From Bacteroides sp. 224 (GTDB lineage Bacteria > Bacteroidota > Bacteroidia > Bacteroidales > Bacteroidaceae): a stretch of DNA of 64,000 bases. Location: the NCBI RefSeq assembly GCF_010500995.1, contig NZ_QVMK01000002.1:191429-255428 (forward strand). The letters run 5' to 3'. Shown here piece after piece: positions 54,143 through 63,906 of this stretch (position 1 is the stretch's first letter; the number at the start of each line of letters is the position of its first letter). A program made the position numbers and the translations under genes. The notes under the pieces are model-generated. The model did no database searches, was not told the origin of the DNA, and was given only the letters and a program-made list of their open reading frames with translations.

Positions 54143-55930
54143 TTATTTATAAATCGGCCCGTAAGTTTGACATGCTCTGTAGTCTGAACCTTCTTTATCC
54201 ATGCCGAATGCATTCCATGCAGACGGACGGAAGATTTCTGATTCTTCCACATTATGCATACAAACAGGGATACGCAATATAGAAGCCATTGTTATCAGAT
54301 CTTGTCCGATATGTCCATAGCTAATTGCGCCATGATTGGCTCCCCAGTTATTCATTACCGAATATACATCTTTGAATGCAGGTTTGTCATTCAATCTTGG
54401 AGCAAACCAGGTAGTAGGCCAAGTTTTATCTGTACGAACATTTAATGCTTGATGTACTTCAGGATCTAAATCTACCGTCCATCCTTCAGCAATTTGAAGT
54501 ACGGGGCCAAGTCCTTTCACCAAGTTCAAACGAGACATTGTTACAGGCATACCTCCTTTAGAAAGGAAGTTAGAAGAGAAACCTCCACCACGGAAATAAT
54601 CACGATCTGCCGGGAACCAAGTGGTAGCAGCCAAGCAATCTTCCATTTCCTTTTCACTGATTTCCCAGAAAGGCTTCATCACAGGTTCTCCGTCTTTAGA
54701 TTGACGACCTGTTCCGTCTAAGGTAGTTGCTCCGGAGTTAATCAGATGAATAACACCATTAGCAGCTTTACCTTCCAGTTTCTTGCCGGTTACACGTTCT
54801 ACAGCCTCGGGGCTCCAGTATGTACGTACATCGGAGAATATTTGAGCAGTATTAGTCAGCAGATGGCCGAAAAGCATGGCTACACCATTGCAAGCATCAT
54901 TTTCGGTAGCTACTACATAAGCCTCACGAATACCGTTCCAATCGAATGAAGTATTAAGAAGGGCTTCAGAGAAGTCTCCATTAGGCAGGAAGTCTGTCCA
55001 TTGGCGTTGTCCTTGGAATCCTGCAACAATCGCGTTGTGTCCCAGTGCTTCTTCTTTAAAACCTTTTTCAAGTAATTTGGGGTTACCTTGCATTAAGTCG
55101 CGAATGATCAGAGTCATTTTTACAACAAATTCCCAATCGCTGTCTTTCTCTGCGCGGCTCTTTTGTTTTTCAGGACGGTTATAGTCTGTACCTTCATTAG
55201 GTTTACAGTACTTCTTCGTCCATTCCATCGCTTTTTTGAATTCTTCCTCATCGTAGATGTTTTGCTCGATGCGGCGAAGAACTTCCATAGAATCTACCGA
55301 TTCATTGCGCATACCCAAGTAATCCTGGAAGAAAGCAGTATCCACAATCGATCCGGCAATCCCCATTGATACACTACCTACAGACAAATAAGACTTGCCA
55401 CGCATCACAGCCACAGCCTGAGCTGAGCGTGCAAAGCGAAGAATCTTTTCTGCTACATCTGCCGGAATTGTATTATCAGTTATATCTTGTACATCATGAC
55501 CGTAAATGCCAAACGCAGGTAATCCTTTTTGAGCGTGTCCGGCAAGAACCGCGGCTAAATATACAGCTCCCGGACGTTCAGTACCATTAAATCCCCAAAC
55601 AGCTTTTGGGTAATGAGGATTCATATCCATTGTTTCGGCACCATAACACCAACAAGAGGTAACTGTAATGGTACTTCCTACTCCTTCGCGTTCGAATTTA
55701 GCTGCACAAGCTGCACTCTCGGCTACACGGCCAATAGTTCCATCGGCAATTACACACTCTACCGGACTTCCATCTCCGTTTTTCAGATTCGAAGAAATAA
55801 GCTCGGCAACGGCACGTGCCAAGTTCATTGTTTTTTCTTCCAGTCCTTCGCGAACGCCACCCTGACGTCCGTCAATTGTAGGACGAATCCCTATTTTAGG
55901 CCATTGACCTTGAAACCTGTTTACCTTCAT
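54143..55930 (-). CDS. fucI: L-fucose isomerase
   Basis: 595 residues from [22 protein letters not shown] at 55930, the usual size. The metal-binding residues are recognisable: Glu in [15 protein letters not shown], Asp in [11 protein letters not shown] and His in [12 protein letters not shown]. It converts L-fucose to L-fuculose in the cytoplasm. The open frame extends to 55966 without support. It is the first gene of the fucose operon and is divergent from the AraC-type regulator. Confidence 0.95.
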   Translation of the reverse strand: MKVNRFQGQWPKIGIRPTIDGRQGGVREGLEEKTMNLARAVAELISSNLKNGDGSPVECVIADGTIGRVAESAACAAKFEREGVGSTITVTSCWCYGAETMDMNPHYPKAVWGFNGTERPGAVYLAAVLAGHAQKGLPAFGIYGHDVQDITDNTIPADVAEKILRFARSAQAVAVMRGKSYLSVGSVSMGIAGSIVDTAFFQDYLGMRNESVDSMEVLRRIEQNIYDEEEFKKAMEWTKKYCKPNEGTDYNRPEKQKSRAEKDSDWEFVVKMTLIIRDLMQGNPKLLEKGFKEEALGHNAIVAGFQGQRQWTDFLPNGDFSEALLNTSFDWNGIREAYVVATENDACNGVAMLFGHLLTNTAQIFSDVRTYWSPEAVERVTGKKLEGKAANGVIHLINSGATTLDGTGRQSKDGEPVMKPFWEISEKEMEDCLAATTWFPADRDYFRGGGFSSNFLSKGGMPVTMSRLNLVKGLGPVLQIAEGWTVDLDPEVHQALNVRTDKTWPTTWFAPRLNDKPAFKDVYSVMNNWGANHGAISYGHIGQDLITMASILRIPVCMHNVEESEIFRPSAWNAFGMDKEGSDYRACQTYGPIYK

Positions 55931-56036
55931 GACTAATATATTTAGTGATTTAAGATTGTATGTCAAAGATATGATATTGCTTTAAGAATCATTTGCATTA
56001 TTTCGGCGAAGGGATAACACTTTTTCGATTTCAAGT

Positions 56037-56101
56037 TGAACACAAAGGCACAAAGGCACAGAGTTTTAACAGATCTCTGCGTCTTTGTGTCTCTGTGTTC
56101 A
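56037..56101. repeat. Word-repeat inverted element (GAACACAAAGGCACAAAGGC type)
   Basis: Arms 56037-56063 and 56075-56101 match at 23 of 27 positions as inverted repeats with an 11-bp loop. It lies between fucI and the AraC-type gene and accounts for the false N-terminal extension of the latter. Confidence 0.85.
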
Positions 56102-56144
56102 CTATTATTTTGACTCTATTCAATTATAGATCGCATTTTTTATG

Positions 56145-56152
56145 TAGATTTG
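56145..56152 (+). promoter_or_regulatory. -7 box of the AraC-type regulator gene
   Basis: TAGATTTG matches TAnnTTTG, 38 bp ahead of the ATG at 56191, and supports that start. Confidence 0.5.
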
Positions 56153-56190
56153 TATACCAATATTCTGGCATAAAAACGATAAAACAGCTC

Positions 56191-57066
56191 ATGGGAAATA
56201 CTCCTGATAATCTTAGCCTGCTTCTACTTAATGTAGGATTTACCGAGATGAATGCCAACTGGAACTGGAAGGATGTATACAGTCCATTTGCCCGTCTTTA
56301 TTATATAAAAGAAGGCGAGGCAAAAACACTTATTGGAAACCGCACAATCATACTTAAACCCAATCACCTATATCTTACTCCTCCTTTTACCTTACATCAT
56401 AATGAATGTAATGGATACTTTTCTCACTATTACATTCATTTCTACGAGAAGGTACTTAACCGGGAATCTATCTTCGATAAATATGAATTTCCTTTTGAGT
56501 TGGAAGCAAGCAATCTGGATTTATTGTTAAGTCAACGTTTATTAGATATTAATCCGGACAGGCATCTTCAGCAATTAGACCCCACGCTCTATGATAACAT
56601 ACCCACATTCTCACAACTCATTGCCGATAACAATAAGTTGCCTATGCACACAGGTATAGAAACCCGGGCCATTTTGCAACAATTCATGGCTAAGTTCTTT
56701 GAGTTTGCCAAAATAAAAACCCGCCATAAAGACGAACGGATTACCAAATGCCTGAAGTTTATTCATGAAAATACAGATAAGGATATATCTGTAGGTCAGT
56801 TAGCTGGGTTGGTATATATAACAGAAGATCATTTGATACGCATCTTTAAGAAAGAGATGAATACCACTCCTCTCCGATACATTAATGCCAAGAAGATGGA
56901 GAAAGCTCAATTGCTATTGCTAACCACCGATATGTCGATTAGAGAGATTGCCTTTGATTTGTCGATAGATAACATTTCTTATTTCAACCGAATATTCAAA
57001 TCGTATACCAATAGTACACCTACCGAATATCGGAGAAGTTTCAATGTTCCTCAAAAAAGGAATTAG
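56191..57066 (+). CDS. AraC-family regulator, probable fucose operon regulator
   Basis: 291 residues from MGNTPDNLSLLLLNVGF at 56191; the open frame reaches 55993 but the first 66 codons read an inverted-repeat element and the promoter. The N-terminal half is cupin-like (ARLYYIKEGEAKTLIGNRTIILKPNHLYLTPPFTLHHNEC), probably sugar-sensing. The C-terminal 100 residues hold two helix-turn-helices (DISVGQLAGLVYITEDHLIRIFKKEMNTTPLRYI; SIREIAFDLSIDNISYFNRIFKSYTNSTPTEYRR). Divergence from fucI suggests it activates that operon. Confidence 0.9.
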   Translation: MGNTPDNLSLLLLNVGFTEMNANWNWKDVYSPFARLYYIKEGEAKTLIGNRTIILKPNHLYLTPPFTLHHNECNGYFSHYYIHFYEKVLNRESIFDKYEFPFELEASNLDLLLSQRLLDINPDRHLQQLDPTLYDNIPTFSQLIADNNKLPMHTGIETRAILQQFMAKFFEFAKIKTRHKDERITKCLKFIHENTDKDISVGQLAGLVYITEDHLIRIFKKEMNTTPLRYINAKKMEKAQLLLLTTDMSIREIAFDLSIDNISYFNRIFKSYTNSTPTEYRRSFNVPQKRN

Positions 57067-57079
57067 ATTCCGGCACACA

Positions 57080-57517
57080 TTACTTTCTTACTCTCCAGTT
57101 CTGGTCGCAATCAAAACAATGATATCTTCTTCTAAGAAAAGGAATTGGTATCATAAAAAACAATATAGAAAGAATCATCGTATAACTGGGCTGCCTTTCT
57201 TTCATTACATTCTGAGAATTGCAGTATGGACAAGTATGGCTATACTTAACACCAAAGAACTCTTTAGACTCGGGTTCAGCACTATCCTCAGGTGTTTTAA
57301 TATAGCCTGCTTCCTCTAATATTTGCAACGCCCTTTCCCGTTGCTCTTCATTAACTAACAATTTCACTCCTCCAATAGCTGTGGAGTAGAAGTTATTCAC
57401 CTGAGCTGTCATCTCATCTTTTATGAAAACGTCAATTCCTTCAGATTCCAATACCCCCTTTGCGATATGAGCTTCATGAGGGTAGATAAATGTAATAATC
57501 GTAATCCAGTTAGTCAT
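57080..57517 (-). CDS. DUF2007-type protein with zinc ribbon and membrane segment
   Basis: 145 residues. Residues 1-70 (ITFIYPHEAHIAKGVLESEGIDVFIKDEMTAQVNNFYSTAIGGVKLLVNEEQRERALQIL) fit the DUF2007 putative signal-transducing domain. A zinc ribbon follows, CPYCNSQNV about residue 95 and CFDCDQNW near 135, with a hydrophobic stretch between (MILSILFFMIPIPFL). Function unknown. It converges with the AraC-type gene and lies after the transporter gene on the same strand. Confidence 0.8.
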   Translation of the reverse strand: MTNWITIITFIYPHEAHIAKGVLESEGIDVFIKDEMTAQVNNFYSTAIGGVKLLVNEEQRERALQILEEAGYIKTPEDSAEPESKEFFGVKYSHTCPYCNSQNVMKERQPSYTMILSILFFMIPIPFLRRRYHCFDCDQNWRVRK

Positions 57518-57543
57518 AGTTGTATTGTTTGAAAGGTGGATAA

Positions 57544-58971
57544 TTACGCTTCACTCTTAGTAGTTACCTTATCATAAATGAATAGCGCAAATGCTGCGAT
57601 TACACCAATTGCAAGTATCACCATCCACATACTGGATGGATTATATGTATCCCAAAGTAAATTTGTTAATTCCTGCGGAGTCAAGTTTACCTGACGAGCC
57701 ACTTCCTCAAAATACGCATTGGTGCTAAGCCCTGCGGGGATGTGCAAGCCTTTATCTACCACATATTTCTCTGTAATCATTACTTTGTCGGACATTATCT
57801 GATAGACATTCCCAGAGATAAATCCGGCAAAAACATTCCCCAGAAATACCGGTATAAAGGAATAGCCCATATAGAGTGCCTTTTTATCTTTAGGTGCAAT
57901 ACGACCAATATATTCTGTAATCTTAGGCGATCCGGCCATCTCTCCAATGGCAAAAATAAGAATAGCAACCATCGTGAACAATACATTCTGCGAAACGAGT
58001 GTCAACGCCATACCAATGGCACAAACCAAAAAGCCGCTCATCATGGAGCGAAGCGGTTTCCATTTCATCACAATGGTAGATACCATGATTTGGAAAACAA
58101 TAATATAGAGAGCATCCATATTCGTAATAAACTCGGAATCTAATACACCGGGAGCCGGACTATAATTAGCACTCACAAACGGAATATAGGTATCAAAGAA
58201 ATGATAAAGTACACTTGTATCCACCCATTGAGAGATAAATACAGGGAGTGTGAAGAAGAGTTGGTTATACATGGTCCAGAAACCGGCAACTATCACAAGG
58301 AAGATCAAGAACTTAGCATCCTTAAAGATGCTGCCCATATTACGAAATATTTCTCCAAATGTGTGCAGGAGACTTCCTTCGGCTTTCTTTGTTTCTCTTC
58401 CAGGTTCCTTATAAAATATCAACAGCAGGAAATTCACCATGATAATTGCTGCTGATATATAGAAAATATACTTGCTGTCTCCTTTAAATAATAATGTTAT
58501 CAATGGGCCGAAGAAGGCACCGATATTTACCATCATATAAAAAATGCCAAAACCGATGGAAGATGTTTCTTCTGTAGTGGTTTTGGCTATTGTAGCAGAG
58601 ATAACAGGTTTAAATAAAGCAGCTCCCAAAGCAAGGTAAATATACATCATGAATACCGCAGCAAAAGAAGACACCTGAGGAAAAAGCAGAAATGCAGAAG
58701 CATAAATGGCAAATGCCAATGCCAATACCTTTTTATATCCATAACGGTCGGCAATGGCTCCGGTTAACACTGGCAAGAAGTAAAGAATCCCTGTGCCCAC
58801 ACCCATAATCAATCCTTTTTGACTTTGAGAGAATTCCAATCCTCCCAAATCCGAAGAACCGGTCAGATAGTTGGCGAATAACATAAAAAAACCATACCAA
58901 GCCCAACGTTCAAATAATTCGATCGTGTTGGCTACCCAAAAGGTGCGGGGAAACTTACTAAAAATGCTCAT
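57544..58971 (-). CDS. MFS transporter, POT/PTR-like
   Basis: 475 residues from MSIFSKFPRTFWVANTIELFERWAWYGFF at 58971, with twelve or more membrane segments. The ELFERWAWYG motif resembles the ExxER-YYG signature of proton-dependent oligopeptide transporters, and GAIADRYGYKKVLALAFAIYASAFLLF is the MFS loop motif. Peptides are likely cargo but this is not certain, since the second half is divergent. An upstream extension of the frame to 59043 is hydrophobic but reads past the likely start. Confidence 0.82.
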   Translation of the reverse strand: MSIFSKFPRTFWVANTIELFERWAWYGFFMLFANYLTGSSDLGGLEFSQSQKGLIMGVGTGILYFLPVLTGAIADRYGYKKVLALAFAIYASAFLLFPQVSSFAAVFMMYIYLALGAALFKPVISATIAKTTTEETSSIGFGIFYMMVNIGAFFGPLITLLFKGDSKYIFYISAAIIMVNFLLLIFYKEPGRETKKAEGSLLHTFGEIFRNMGSIFKDAKFLIFLVIVAGFWTMYNQLFFTLPVFISQWVDTSVLYHFFDTYIPFVSANYSPAPGVLDSEFITNMDALYIIVFQIMVSTIVMKWKPLRSMMSGFLVCAIGMALTLVSQNVLFTMVAILIFAIGEMAGSPKITEYIGRIAPKDKKALYMGYSFIPVFLGNVFAGFISGNVYQIMSDKVMITEKYVVDKGLHIPAGLSTNAYFEEVARQVNLTPQELTNLLWDTYNPSSMWMVILAIGVIAAFALFIYDKVTTKSEA

Positions 58972-59076
58972 ACTCTTGCTTGTTAAAGATTCACCGATCG
59001 CAAAAATAAATAAAATAAAAGAGAGACTACCAGTTTTCACCAACAGTCTCTCTTATTATTTATTAAATAGAATGAT

Positions 59077-62073
59077 TTACTCTTCGGTATGCTTCTTTTT
59101 GCCCATCAGCATATAAGCAATCGGAGAAGCAATGAACAGAGACGACAGTGTACCAAACACCACACCCAAGATCATTGCAAAAGCAAAGCTACGGATTGCA
59201 TCACCACCCAATACAAAGATACACAACAACACGATTAATGTACTTAATGAAGTATTGATGGTACGATTCAATGTAGTATTCAATGATTCGTTAAACAATA
59301 GCTTAGTGCTGCGTTTTGGATATAATCCTAAATATTCACGTACACGGTCAAAGATTACTACCTTATCATTGATAGAGTAACCGATAGCTGTCAGAATAGC
59401 ACCAATGAATGTTTGGTCAACTTCCAACGAGAATGGAAGGATTCCCCACAACATTGCATACGCACCTAAGATCAGCAAGGTATCGCTTGTTAAAGCTACT
59501 ACAGAACCGATACTGAAAGATATATTACGGAAACGAATCAGGATGTATAAACCAATAGCAATCAACGAAAGCAATACCGACCAGAATGCAGAAGTCTTAA
59601 TATCATCCGCAATACTTGGTCCTACTTTTGCAGAACTAACAATACTACCACCTGTATGGTTTTCGCGATCGATGAAAGTATCTAATGAGATATTCTGTGT
59701 CAACAGAGGTTTCAACGACTCATACATATAAGCCTCAATCTCAGAATCTACTGAGTTTTCATTTTCATCGATACGGTAGTTTGTACTGATTCGCACAGTT
59801 TTCTTGTCTGTACCAATAGCAATTACAGAAACATTGGCACCTTCGAAGCTGTTAGCCAACAACTCTCTTACTTGTTCCGGTTCTACTTGTTGTTCGAATT
59901 GCACTTTATAGTCACGTCCACCTGTAAAGTCAATACTTTGACTCAAACCACGAGTAACCAAGAATACAACACAAACAATAGCTATTACACCAAATATGGT
60001 AAGGAACTTCTTATTTCTTCCCATGAAGTCGTAATTCGAATTAACGAACATCTTTCTTGAGATAGCCGAAGTAAAGGTCAGATTCAGAAGTTTATCTTTA
60101 TTCATGAAGTGTTCGTACACCAAACGAGTTAAGAACACTGCTGTAAAGAACGAAATCAAGATACCGATCATTAATGTAGTAGCAAAACCACGGATAGGTC
60201 CTGTACCAAAGTTAAACAGGATAATACCGGTAATTAATGAAGTAAAGTTCGAGTCGAAGATTGCAGAGAACGCATTTGAATAACCATCAGCAAGCGCTTT
60301 CTTCACAGGTTTACCTGCTCTCAACTCTTCTTTAGTACGTTCGTAGATAAGTACGTTAGCATCCACAGCCATACCCAGCGCAAGCACCATACCGGCAATA
60401 CCCGACATTGTAAGTGCAGCCTGGAAAGAAGCCAGAACACCCATTGTGAAGAACATATTGATAATTAACGCTCCATTGGCAATCATACCCGGTACAAAGC
60501 CATAGATAGAGCACATGAAGATCATCAATAGTATCAAAGCTACTACAAACGAGATAATACCGGCATCAATAGACGCCTGACCAAGAGAAGGGCCGATAAT
60601 ATCTTCTTGTACAATGTGTGCAGGAGCAGGCATTTTACCCGACTTCAACACGTTTGCTAAGTCTTTTGCTTCTTCAGGAGTAAAGTGACCGGTAATCTGC
60701 GAACGACCTCCGGTAATTTCATTGTTTACGTTAGGAGCAGAATATACATAACCGTCCAGTACAATAGCAATAGACCTTTCTATATTTTGTTTTGTTAATA
60801 ACGCCCATTTTCTTGAACCTTCTGTATTCATCACCATGCTTACAGCAGGTTTATTGAATTGGTCGAAGTCATTGTTAGCATCATCAATTACATCACCTTC
60901 CAACGGAGCTCTTCCGCTACGTTCGGTAGATTTGATAGCATACAATTCGAAAGTTTGACCGGCAGGATCATTGGCAATTGGTGAAACGCCCCATTTCAAG
61001 CGAAGTTCTCTTGGGAATTCGGAAGCAATTTCCTTCATAGCAAGATATTTGTTGATATCTGCGGTGTCTCTGTAGTTAGCCCAACCAATAACGGGACCTC
61101 TACCTTCTGAGTTCAACTGAAGAATAGACATCAAAGGATAGTTCTTCTTCAATTGTTCGCGGTCTACATTTTCTGTTTCAGTAGATTTGTCTTGAATAAC
61201 AGAAGCCAACAAGCTATCTCTTGCAGATGTAGCAGATGCAGCAGTTTCCTGAGCAACCGGTTGTTGTTCTTCGGCAGGTTGTTCTGTTACTTCTTCATCA
61301 CGAGAAAGAATAGTGCGCAATTTAGAATCGGCAACTTGCATGTATGGAGTTACTTCGCTTGCATTAAAGGTTTCCCAGAATTCAAGATTAGCTGATCCTT
61401 GAAGGAGCTTTCTCACACGTTCCGGTTCTTTAATACCCGGAAGTTCCACTCTGATACGGCCCATTCTGTCTTCCAATCTTTGGATGTTAGGTTGAACCAC
61501 ACCGAAACGGTCGATACGTGTACGTAAAACGTTGTATGAGTTATCTATTGCCGATTTGATTTCGCTTCTTAGCACGTCTTCAATTTCAGCGTCTGTTGAT
61601 CTCTGAGTGACTTTATCTTTCAGCTTTTGAGTAGCAAAAAGTTCTGACAGTTTTGCCTCAGGAGCCAATTTCTTATATTCTTTCACAAATAGAGACACGA
61701 AGTCATCCTGACTGGTAGCCTGAAGCGTTTTTGCAGAAGCCAACGCTTTATTGAATGATTCGTCTTGCTTGTTATCGGCCAATGCTTTTACTACATCGGC
61801 TACAGATACTTCAAGAATTACATTCATACCACCCTTAAGGTCAAGGCCTAAACCTATCTCCATCTCACGACATTGTTTCAGCGTGTAGTTACCCAACCAT
61901 ACTTTTGTGTTTGCCAGAGAATCCATGTAGGATTGTTCTTTCTGCGCATCACCATTCGCATAGTCTTTCGCTTTTTTAGCATAGTGACTCGTTACGAACG
62001 AGAAAGACAGATAGAAGGCACAAACCAAAGTGAGTAATACAGCAAAAACTTTAACAAATCCTTTGTTTTGCAT
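59077..62073 (-). CDS. secDF: Fused protein translocase SecDF
   Basis: 998 residues, SecD and SecF in one chain as in Bacteroidetes. SecD half: LGLDLKGGMNVILEVSV, then a periplasmic domain with VLRTRIDRFGVVQPNIQRLEDRMGRIRVELPGI, and membrane segments after FTPEEAKDLANVLKSGKMPAP with MAVDANVLIYERTKEELRAG. SecF half from about residue 670: SIDFTGGRDYKVQFEQ and AIGYSINDKVVIFDRVRE. It uses the proton gradient to complete export of proteins. The region at 255-300 is a Gln/Glu/Ala/Ser-rich insert. Confidence 0.96.
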   Translation of the reverse strand: MQNKGFVKVFAVLLTLVCAFYLSFSFVTSHYAKKAKDYANGDAQKEQSYMDSLANTKVWLGNYTLKQCREMEIGLGLDLKGGMNVILEVSVADVVKALADNKQDESFNKALASAKTLQATSQDDFVSLFVKEYKKLAPEAKLSELFATQKLKDKVTQRSTDAEIEDVLRSEIKSAIDNSYNVLRTRIDRFGVVQPNIQRLEDRMGRIRVELPGIKEPERVRKLLQGSANLEFWETFNASEVTPYMQVADSKLRTILSRDEEVTEQPAEEQQPVAQETAASATSARDSLLASVIQDKSTETENVDREQLKKNYPLMSILQLNSEGRGPVIGWANYRDTADINKYLAMKEIASEFPRELRLKWGVSPIANDPAGQTFELYAIKSTERSGRAPLEGDVIDDANNDFDQFNKPAVSMVMNTEGSRKWALLTKQNIERSIAIVLDGYVYSAPNVNNEITGGRSQITGHFTPEEAKDLANVLKSGKMPAPAHIVQEDIIGPSLGQASIDAGIISFVVALILLMIFMCSIYGFVPGMIANGALIINMFFTMGVLASFQAALTMSGIAGMVLALGMAVDANVLIYERTKEELRAGKPVKKALADGYSNAFSAIFDSNFTSLITGIILFNFGTGPIRGFATTLMIGILISFFTAVFLTRLVYEHFMNKDKLLNLTFTSAISRKMFVNSNYDFMGRNKKFLTIFGVIAIVCVVFLVTRGLSQSIDFTGGRDYKVQFEQQVEPEQVRELLANSFEGANVSVIAIGTDKKTVRISTNYRIDENENSVDSEIEAYMYESLKPLLTQNISLDTFIDRENHTGGSIVSSAKVGPSIADDIKTSAFWSVLLSLIAIGLYILIRFRNISFSIGSVVALTSDTLLILGAYAMLWGILPFSLEVDQTFIGAILTAIGYSINDKVVIFDRVREYLGLYPKRSTKLLFNESLNTTLNRTINTSLSTLIVLLCIFVLGGDAIRSFAFAMILGVVFGTLSSLFIASPIAYMLMGKKKHTEE

Positions 62074-62184
62074 TTTAGTTTGATTTTTATATTATTACCT
62101 TTTAATTAATTTCCTTAATCTACAAGGCTGCAAATATAGCTTTTTTTTCACACTCAAAGGTATTTAGAAGCAAATATTTCGTTT

Positions 62185-63411
62185 TTACCCCAGCCTTTTA
62201 CTCAAATACTTCACCGGCCACCAAACAGATAAAACACCCATTACCAGCACTGTGATAAATATTAGCAACACGTCCGAAGCATGCACACTTACCGGATAAG
62301 CATCGATAAGAAAACTCCCCCCTGTGGCATTCAAAGTTATCAAGCCAAACTCCTGCTGGATAAGGCAAAACACCAGCCCTAAAACAATTCCTGCCAAGGC
62401 ACCGAAGAAGGAGATCATGCAACCTTCTACAAAAAAGATACGAGATACCAGTTTATCATTGGCGCCCAAACTACGAAGAGTCTGCACATCTTCTCTTTTA
62501 TCGATAATTAGCATGGAAAGAGAACCTATTACATTAAAACAGGCAACCATTAAGATAAAGGAAAGGAATATATAAGAGATCAGTTTTTCAATCTCCATCA
62601 TACGATAAACGTCTGCTTGCTGTTCATAACGATTGCTTACAACAAACGATTCTCCCAGCATCTTTTCGATCTTTGCCTTTGTTGAAGCAACACCGGCGGT
62701 TGGTTGCAACTTCAATTCGATGGCAGATACCTCCGTATCATAATCAAACACCCGGCGGGCAAAAGAAAGAGAAGTTAGAACGTATTGTTTATCATACTTT
62801 TGCTGATTCACAACAAACACACACCCGGGCGAAAACAAGTAATCTTCATGAAAGGAAGAAGCCGGATTGGCCATGTTTATCTTTGTATTTCGTTTGGGTG
62901 TATATACTTTCAGCGGATCAACAAATTGAACGCCTGTGCCTAACGCCTGAACCAGTTCAACCCCCATCACAGCATAGTCTACCACAGAATCCGTCAGCAA
63001 GAAGTTGCCACGCCCATAGAGAATACTGTCGATCTCCGTTAGTTGATTAAAGTTATCGGATACCCCTTTAATAACTGCCATCGCCTGCCGGTCTTTGTAT
63101 TGCACCATAGCATTCTCTTCCAGCGTTTCGGAGAAAACGGCTATTTCGGGAAGAGAACGCAAGGCTTGAATAGATTCATCCTGCGCATCAAACACCTTTC
63201 CTTGACGGGCTGTTATTTTCAATTCAGGATCGAAAGCCGTAAAGAAGCTTGCCACCATATCCTGAAAACCATTAAATACGGAAAGTGTACACACCAAAGC
63301 CAAAGTAGCAAGTGCTACCCCGCATACGGATACACCCGAAATAATGTTTATTGCATTATGCTTCTTTTTAGAGAAAAGATAGCGGCGGGCAATATAAAAG
63401 GAAAGGTTCAT
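62185..63411 (-). CDS. FtsX-like ABC transporter permease (LolC/E type)
   Basis: 408 residues. An N-terminal membrane segment (NIISGVSVCGVALATLALVCTLSVFNGFQDM), a periplasmic MacB-like domain about residues 45-270, and three C-terminal membrane segments (LISYIFLSFILMVACFNVIGSLSMLI; GCMISFFGALAGIVLGLVFCLIQ; ASDVLLIFITVLVMGVLSVWWP). The start FYIARRYLFSKKKHNAINIIS is typical of lipoprotein-releasing LolC/E proteins in Bacteroidetes. It would release lipoproteins from the inner membrane with an ATPase coded elsewhere. It follows rbfA by 10 bp. Confidence 0.88.
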   Translation of the reverse strand: MNLSFYIARRYLFSKKKHNAINIISGVSVCGVALATLALVCTLSVFNGFQDMVASFFTAFDPELKITARQGKVFDAQDESIQALRSLPEIAVFSETLEENAMVQYKDRQAMAVIKGVSDNFNQLTEIDSILYGRGNFLLTDSVVDYAVMGVELVQALGTGVQFVDPLKVYTPKRNTKINMANPASSFHEDYLFSPGCVFVVNQQKYDKQYVLTSLSFARRVFDYDTEVSAIELKLQPTAGVASTKAKIEKMLGESFVVSNRYEQQADVYRMMEIEKLISYIFLSFILMVACFNVIGSLSMLIIDKREDVQTLRSLGANDKLVSRIFFVEGCMISFFGALAGIVLGLVFCLIQQEFGLITLNATGGSFLIDAYPVSVHASDVLLIFITVLVMGVLSVWWPVKYLSKRLG

Positions 63412-63421
63412 TACTTAGAAC

Positions 63422-63754
63422 TTACTTAAGAAGCGAATCTATCTTTTCTAAATAATCAAGCGAATCATCCACAAAGAACTTCAGTTCGGGAATAATACGC
63501 AATTGATGCCTTACCCTTGCACCCAGTTCGTAACGAATAGATTTAGTATTATCATTGATGTTCTTTATCAGTTCCTCACTTTTCTCGGAAGGGAATATAC
63601 TAAGATATACTCTGGCGATACTCATATCAGGGCTGATACGCACTACACTTACCGACACCAATGTGCCCGGCATTGCTTTCGTTTGCAATAAAAAGATATC
63701 TCCTAATTCTTTTTGCAGCAAACGGGCAATTCTATTTTGTCTGGTTGTTTCCAT
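63422..63754 (-). CDS. rbfA: Ribosome-binding factor A
   Basis: 110 residues, normal length. The KH-like fold pattern is clear: METTRQNRIARLLQKELGDIFLLQTKAMPGTLVSVSVVRISPDMSIARVYLSIFPSEKSEELIKNINDNTKSIRYELGARVRHQLRIIPELKFFVDDSLDYLEKIDSLL. It assists maturation of the 30S subunit at the 16S rRNA 5' end. It precedes the LolC/E-type gene in the same transcript. Confidence 0.94.
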   Translation of the reverse strand: METTRQNRIARLLQKELGDIFLLQTKAMPGTLVSVSVVRISPDMSIARVYLSIFPSEKSEELIKNINDNTKSIRYELGARVRHQLRIIPELKFFVDDSLDYLEKIDSLLK

Positions 63755-63759
63755 TTTAG

Positions 63760-63906
63760 AGTTTTAAGTTTAAAGTTTGGAGTTTGGAGTTTATAGTTTA
63801 TGAGTTTATATAGATGTTTCAAATTCAGCCGATAAAGATAGTAAATAACTACTAAACCTATAAACTACAAACTCAAAAACTATAAACTTAAAAACTATAA
63901 ACTTAA
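63760..63906. repeat. Word-repeat inverted element (AGTTTATAGTTT type)
   Basis: Left part 63760-63810 repeats GTTTGGAGTTTATAGTTTAT words; right part 63851-63906 carries the complement (CTATAAACTACAAACTCAAA). It separates rbfA from the methyltransferase gene and reaches the stop codon of the latter. Confidence 0.8.

Noticed and set aside
55993..56190. N-terminal 66-codon extension of the AraC-type protein
   Set aside because: It is translated from an inverted-repeat element and the promoter region; the protein family starts near the ATG at 56191.
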